From positions 1 through 64,000 of the forward strand of contig CAXBLT010000006.1 in assembly GCA_963976795.1 (NCBI GenBank): a stretch of DNA of 64,000 nt. Direction: 5' to 3'. Each line of letters begins with the position of its first letter. The stretch's first letter is position 1. Below are positions 59,828 to 64,000 of this stretch, piece by piece. The position numbers and the translations under genes are program-made. This stretch comes from UBA7359 sp963976795. GTDB lineage: Bacteria; Pseudomonadota; Gammaproteobacteria; Eutrophobiales; Eutrophobiaceae. The notes below the pieces were generated by a model that was not told the origin of the DNA, did not search any database, and worked only from the letters and a program-made list of their open reading frames with translations.

Positions 59828-62019
59828 AAGATTGATTCAGTCTCCTTACGACGATAAGAGACTATCGCAGGTAACATTAAAATGATGGCAATAATGACTA
59901 TCAGTGCAATTGGCCACCAAACGGGCTGATTCCATGACATACGACTTTCTGTACGCAACCTGGGTTCTATCCGTTTGTACTTTAGTGTGTTGTTAGCCAT
60001 CAAGTTTGGCTTGGCATTTTTATTCCACTGATGATGCAGTGAAAATCCAACTGGATGAAACCCCCATAACCATGGTGCATCACGCCTGACTATTTCGACC
60101 ATTTTATCAATCACTGCTTGTCGTTCAAGAGTGTTAGGCATGCTCTTCATCTGGTTAAACAATTCATCAAACTCAGTATTTTTATAATTTGCTGCATTCT
60201 CACCGTTATGGTCAATCTTCGCATTCGGACCATAGAGTAAAAAGAAAAAGTTTTCCGGATCAGGGTAATCAGCATTCCAGCCCCATTGAAAAATCTGTGC
60301 GGTACCTTTTCTCATCTTTTCCTGGAAGCGATTGTAATCGGTCGCACGTATCACCAGGTTTATTCCAAGCTTGGCATACTGTTTACGCATCCAATCAAAA
60401 CCAGCTTTACTTCCTGGTCCTGCTGCTGAAGAATCCAGATTTAATACCAGTTGTTTACCCGTTACCTTATCGCGTCCATCTGGATAACCCGCTTGTGCCA
60501 ATAATTCTTTTGCATGTTGAATTGAATGACGAACCGGCTTACCATCTTGCCATTGATAAACATATGGGTTTACCCCGGCCTCCCCTTGAACATTACCAAA
60601 AATCCCTGGAGGTATAGGACCTTGTGCGGGTTTACCTCGCCCATTGGCAAAGATGGAGATGTACTCTTCATAATCTACTGCGATTGATATCGCGCGCCGG
60701 AGCAATCGTGCACGTTCACTATCACCACCAATAACATCATCTGCCATATTGAAACCCATATAAAAGGTAGATGTCGTTACTGCAGTTAACAAGCTAATTC
60801 CTTTCTTTTGCATTTCGTCAGTTAGTTCTGCATCACCTTGCACATTAAACTGTACCGCTTGATCAAAACTATCGGACACGATCCCGGAGGTATCATAGTA
60901 ACCTTGAAGGAATTTATTCCAGGCGGGGATTGATTCTTTTTCCAAACTATATATTGCCTTATCAATAAACGGCATTTTTTTTCCTGCATCATCCAGCAAC
61001 CCTGATTCCTGATCTCCTTTTTCACCTTCTGTCGGAAAAGTTTCTCCACGAAAATTAGGGTTGCGTTCGAGCACCATTCGAAGATTAGGGTTATTTTCAG
61101 ACAACATAAATGGACCTGTGCCTACAGGATACCAATCAAGTGTTATATTCTTATTTGTCATACCTTCCTGGGAATAAAAATAATCTGCTTCCCAAGGCAT
61201 AGGAGCAAAGAAAGACATTGATAACCAATAAAGAAACTGCGGATATTTTTGCTTCAAGGTTATTTCAAACGTTGTCTCATCGATAACTCTTGCACCAGGT
61301 AATTCATAGTCATTTAGATCAATAAAGCTTGAAATGGAATTATCTGTTTCTATTTTTGCAAGTGCATCGGCAAATTCATCAAGACCCAGAATATATTTCG
61401 CCATTAATCCAGAGATGGGGGAATGTACCCGCGGATGAGCCATTCGTTTAATTTGATAGACATAATCCTCCGCTAACAATCTACGCGTACCAATCATATT
61501 AAAATCTGATAGAGCATGAATATTGCTCAATTTTCTTGTATTAAGATCATGATAAAGATATTTTCCACTCGCGTTTTTTGCGAATGCCGGATGCGGTTGA
61601 TACAAAATATCGGGTTTAATTGATATCTTATACTTGACCTTATCGATACTTTCCGGCTCTGAATCTCCAGCTATAAGCTTTCCATCTTTGTCAAAAAACT
61701 CTGGTTTTGGTACCCCTGTCGCCGTCAGTGGGGTTAGTTCATAGGGTCGTTTCAAAAAATGATATTGCAATGGTGGCTCATAGATTTGTCCTAAAAAAAT
61801 ATATTCATTTGCACTGTAGGAACTAACAGGATCCAAATGCTTGGGGCGTTCAGAAAATGAATCATAATAGATGTTTTTTGCTGAATCCTGATTTGGATAG
61901 GGATTATTCCAGGGGGAATTGTCACATCCTGTGCAAACTAATAGCAAATAAAGGAACAGTTGCGAAATAGTGCTGTAATCTGAGATGCTTCGTTTTATTA
62001 TTTTTATATATTTAGTCAT
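59824..62019 (-). CDS. yejA: Family 5 extracellular peptide-binding protein, YejA-like
   Basis: About 731 residues, longer than E. coli YejA. A cytoplasmic-like N-terminus of 23 residues leads into a hydrophobic stretch ending VCTGC, a possible lipobox (Cys32). The family 5 periplasmic domain follows (SFSERPKHLDPVSSYSANEYIFLGQIYEPPLQY; later QIFQWGWNADYPDPENFFFLLYGPNAK). A C-terminal membrane helix (VWWPIALIVIIAIILMLPAIV) with a KETESIL tail is unusual. It leads the operon and is divergent from fabI. Confidence 0.88.
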   Translation of the reverse strand: MTKYIKIIKRSISDYSTISQLFLYLLLVCTGCDNSPWNNPYPNQDSAKNIYYDSFSERPKHLDPVSSYSANEYIFLGQIYEPPLQYHFLKRPYELTPLTATGVPKPEFFDKDGKLIAGDSEPESIDKVKYKISIKPDILYQPHPAFAKNASGKYLYHDLNTRKLSNIHALSDFNMIGTRRLLAEDYVYQIKRMAHPRVHSPISGLMAKYILGLDEFADALAKIETDNSISSFIDLNDYELPGARVIDETTFEITLKQKYPQFLYWLSMSFFAPMPWEADYFYSQEGMTNKNITLDWYPVGTGPFMLSENNPNLRMVLERNPNFRGETFPTEGEKGDQESGLLDDAGKKMPFIDKAIYSLEKESIPAWNKFLQGYYDTSGIVSDSFDQAVQFNVQGDAELTDEMQKKGISLLTAVTTSTFYMGFNMADDVIGGDSERARLLRRAISIAVDYEEYISIFANGRGKPAQGPIPPGIFGNVQGEAGVNPYVYQWQDGKPVRHSIQHAKELLAQAGYPDGRDKVTGKQLVLNLDSSAAGPGSKAGFDWMRKQYAKLGINLVIRATDYNRFQEKMRKGTAQIFQWGWNADYPDPENFFFLLYGPNAKIDHNGENAANYKNTEFDELFNQMKSMPNTLERQAVIDKMVEIVRRDAPWLWGFHPVGFSLHHQWNKNAKPNLMANNTLKYKRIEPRLRTESRMSWNQPVWWPIALIVIIAIILMLPAIVSYRRKETESIL

Positions 62020-62110
62020 CACTGGTACATTATAAACATGAGCGTTTTTCTGTACACTTTAGATATTAAATAAAAAGACTCAAATAACAATTTTCATAAA
62101 GGAAAAACAG

Positions 62111-62887
62111 ATGGGACTACTCGATAATAAACGCGCTCTAATCGTTGGCGTTGCCAGCAACCGTTCTATTGCCTGGGGAATTGCTCAGGCCATGCACCGA
62201 GAAGGTGCTGAACTGGCATTTACCTATCAAAATGAAAAGCTACGCGGCAGAGTAGAAAAATACGCTGCCGAGGTTAATTCTGAGATTACCGTACCCTGCG
62301 ATGTGGCTGATGATAAACAGATAGCATCGGTCTTTGAGCATTTGGATGATTATTGGGATGGGCTGGATATATTGATACATTCAGTCGCTCATGCCCCAAA
62401 GGAGCAATTAGATGGCGAATACCTCGAAAACGTCACCCGTGAAGGTTTCTTGATGGCCCACGAGATCAGCTCATACAGCTTCTCCGCGCTTGGCGATGCC
62501 GCCAGGGAGATGATGAAGGGCCGAAATGGAGCCATGTTAACTCTTAGTTATATCGGTGCTGTGCGTGCTATGCCAAACTACAACGTTATGGGCCTTGCAA
62601 AGGCCAGCCTTGAAGCAAATGTCCGTTACATGGCATCTAGCCTCGGCCCTGAAGGAATACGTGTAAATGCCATTTCAGCAGGTCCTATCCGAACATTAGC
62701 GGCTTCTGGAATCAAGGGAATGCGTGATTTTCTCAACCATGTCGAAAAAGTATCTCCCCTGAGACGTAACGTCAATATTGATGAAGTCGGAAACGTTGCC
62801 GCCTTTTTATGTTCTGAGTATGCCTCCGCTATAACCGGGGAAATAACTTATGTAGATGGCGGATTTAATTCGATCGGTATGGGCTAA
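62111..62887 (+). CDS. fabI: Enoyl-ACP reductase (NADH) FabI
   Basis: 258 residues of the SDR fold with the FabI type nucleotide motif GVASNRSIAWGIA, SVAHAPKEQL and the catalytic Tyr-X6-Lys in YIGAVRAMPNYNVMGLAK (about 145-163). It performs the last reduction of fatty acid elongation and is the triclosan/isoniazid-class target. The ribosome site AAAGGAAAAACAG precedes the ATG. The symporter gene follows 11 bp downstream. Confidence 0.96.
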   Translation: MGLLDNKRALIVGVASNRSIAWGIAQAMHREGAELAFTYQNEKLRGRVEKYAAEVNSEITVPCDVADDKQIASVFEHLDDYWDGLDILIHSVAHAPKEQLDGEYLENVTREGFLMAHEISSYSFSALGDAAREMMKGRNGAMLTLSYIGAVRAMPNYNVMGLAKASLEANVRYMASSLGPEGIRVNAISAGPIRTLAASGIKGMRDFLNHVEKVSPLRRNVNIDEVGNVAAFLCSEYASAITGEITYVDGGFNSIGMG

Positions 62888-62898
62888 GTAAATTTAAA

Positions 62899-64000
62899 GT
62901 GTCTTTCAGCGAAAATAAACTAATCATTGCAATACTGATTGGCGCTATCGCTGGAATAATCTGTGGCTGGTTATTTGGACCAGCCATGGTTTCTGTGATC
63001 TGGATAGGGGATCTATTTCTAGATACCTTAAAAATGATGATCATCCCTTTGATAGTAGCCGCAGTGATTAGCGGCGTGACCTCATTAGGCGATATTCGTA
63101 AATTAGGTAAAGTTGGGGGGGCAACGCTGCTTTATTATGCCAGCACGACAGCCTGTGCTGTTTTAATTGGGTTATTCGTCGTAAATTTGGTCCAACCCGG
63201 TATCGGCATTGAGAAACCCAGTGATGTGCTTCCAGAAACAATTACCGATAGAGAGGGCACAGGGTTTGTCGACATCATCCAATCATTAATTGAACCGAAT
63301 ATCATCTCTGCTGCAGCTGATACAAAATTACTTCCGATAATAGTTTTCTGTCTCTTATTTGCAGCTGCGTTAACCACTATAGGTGAAAAGAACATCACCA
63401 TAATAAAGTTTTTTGATGGCTTGAACGAAGTCATGATGAAATTAGTAATATGGATTATGGTATTTGCACCGATCGGTATCTTTGCATTGATCGCAGGTCA
63501 AATTGGCAAGGCTGGCGGAGGTCTAGCTATAAAAGATGAGTTACTGGCCGTAGGCAGCTACTGCTTTACCGTTATTCTTGGTCTATCGTTACATTTTATT
63601 TTGTTATTTATCATTTTAATCATCTTCAGCAAGCGAGGAAAAGAATATTTACTGAAATTATTGCGCGCCCTATTCACTGCTTTCGGTACAGCTAGCTCGT
63701 CGGCTACGCTACCACTGACAATGGAATGTGCTATTGAAGCTGGTATTGATAAGCGTTCTGTAAAATTTGTGCTGCCGATAGGAGCGACAGTGAATATGGA
63801 TGGTACTGCACTCTATGAGTCGGTGGCAGTCATGTATATTGCACAAGCTTATGGTATACCGATGGGACTGGGGGAGCAGGCTATTATTTTTATAACAGCA
63901 ACGTTAGCTGCTATAGGCGCCGCAGGCATTCCTCAGGCCGGGCTTGTAACAATGCTAATCGTGCTCAATGCCGTGAACTTGCCAACTGAAGGTATCGGGA
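62899..64000 (+). CDS. Dicarboxylate/amino acid:cation symporter (DAACS/GltP-like), 3' partial
   Basis: A GTG at 62899 starts a frame that stays open to the window edge (367 codons). It has the DAACS pattern of several hydrophobic helices, the serine-rich re-entrant motif ASSSATLPLTME and the substrate/ion motif NMDGTALYE. Members take up C4-dicarboxylates or glutamate with Na+ or H+. The C-terminus lies beyond the window. The start is 11 bp after fabI; no better ATG exists. Confidence 0.88.
   Translation, partial: MSFSENKLIIAILIGAIAGIICGWLFGPAMVSVIWIGDLFLDTLKMMIIPLIVAAVISGVTSLGDIRKLGKVGGATLLYYASTTACAVLIGLFVVNLVQPGIGIEKPSDVLPETITDREGTGFVDIIQSLIEPNIISAAADTKLLPIIVFCLLFAAALTTIGEKNITIIKFFDGLNEVMMKLVIWIMVFAPIGIFALIAGQIGKAGGGLAIKDELLAVGSYCFTVILGLSLHFILLFIILIIFSKRGKEYLLKLLRALFTAFGTASSSATLPLTMECAIEAGIDKRSVKFVLPIGATVNMDGTALYESVAVMYIAQAYGIPMGLGEQAIIFITATLAAIGAAGIPQAGLVTMLIVLNAVNLPTEGIG

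Overview
The window reads as a chromosome segment of a fairly AT-rich gammaproteobacterium. SohB, AvtA, DarP/YjgA, an MlaFED-type transporter, a Yej-like peptide transporter, YciA, glutathione reductase, several glutathione S-transferases and FabI are all gammaproteobacterial-type genes. I saw no rRNA or tRNA gene and no CRISPR array. I cannot name the genus.

Layout. 1-2.1 kb: the 3' end of a gene with perfect 48-bp tandem repeats and a degenerate EAL-like domain, then a Sel1-repeat protein. 2.2-16.9 kb: ordinary core and envelope genes (cold-shock protein with a visible promoter, DUF3999/DUF2339 pair, SohB, AvtA, glycerate kinase, M28 peptidase, an SRPBCC plus YVTN-propeller pair, GST, HAD dehalogenase, DUF2333, Sel1). 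16.9-22 kb: a TetR-controlled envelope operon (RND/MMPL exporter, LolA-like periplasmic protein, outer-membrane barrel) with inverted repeats that look like TetR operators, facing a patatin lipase. 23.2-32.9 kb: an accessory island bounded by two 141-bp direct repeats that look identical. It holds one large 5'-truncated RHS gene, three displaced RHS C-terminal tips, a small membrane-protein gene right after each of the four tips, a tyrosine recombinase, and complete or broken toxin-antitoxin modules. 33-39 kb: small zinc-ribbon, DUF2237 and ion-channel genes, a transporter/lyase operon, a polyphosphate:AMP phosphotransferase remnant and a GT-C-like membrane protein. 39.5-44 kb: a 1510-residue Sel1 protein. 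44-47 kb: Mla phospholipid-transport genes. 47.5-55 kb: redox genes (TVP38 plus Mer-like flavoprotein, GSTs, Gor) and small genes. 55-62 kb: a Yej-like peptide ABC transporter with yciA inside the operon. 62-64 kb: FabI and a truncated dicarboxylate/amino-acid symporter.

The most interesting part is the RHS island. A 43-51 bp box encoding the conserved LPGQYYDEETG.HYN segment occurs five times in strictly alternating orientation (-,+,-,+,-). Two pairs of convergent tip plus small-membrane-protein units are each enclosed by inverted boxes, and a complete tyrosine recombinase lies between the pairs. Inversion between boxes would swap tips in frame onto the RHS core, much like a shufflon. This is inferred from layout only. 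The resident RHS gene is 5'-truncated, so the system may be partly decayed.

Elsewhere the genes lean toward envelope biology and thiol redox: Mla lipid transport, RND/LolA-like/barrel export, four Sel1 proteins, three GSTs and glutathione reductase.
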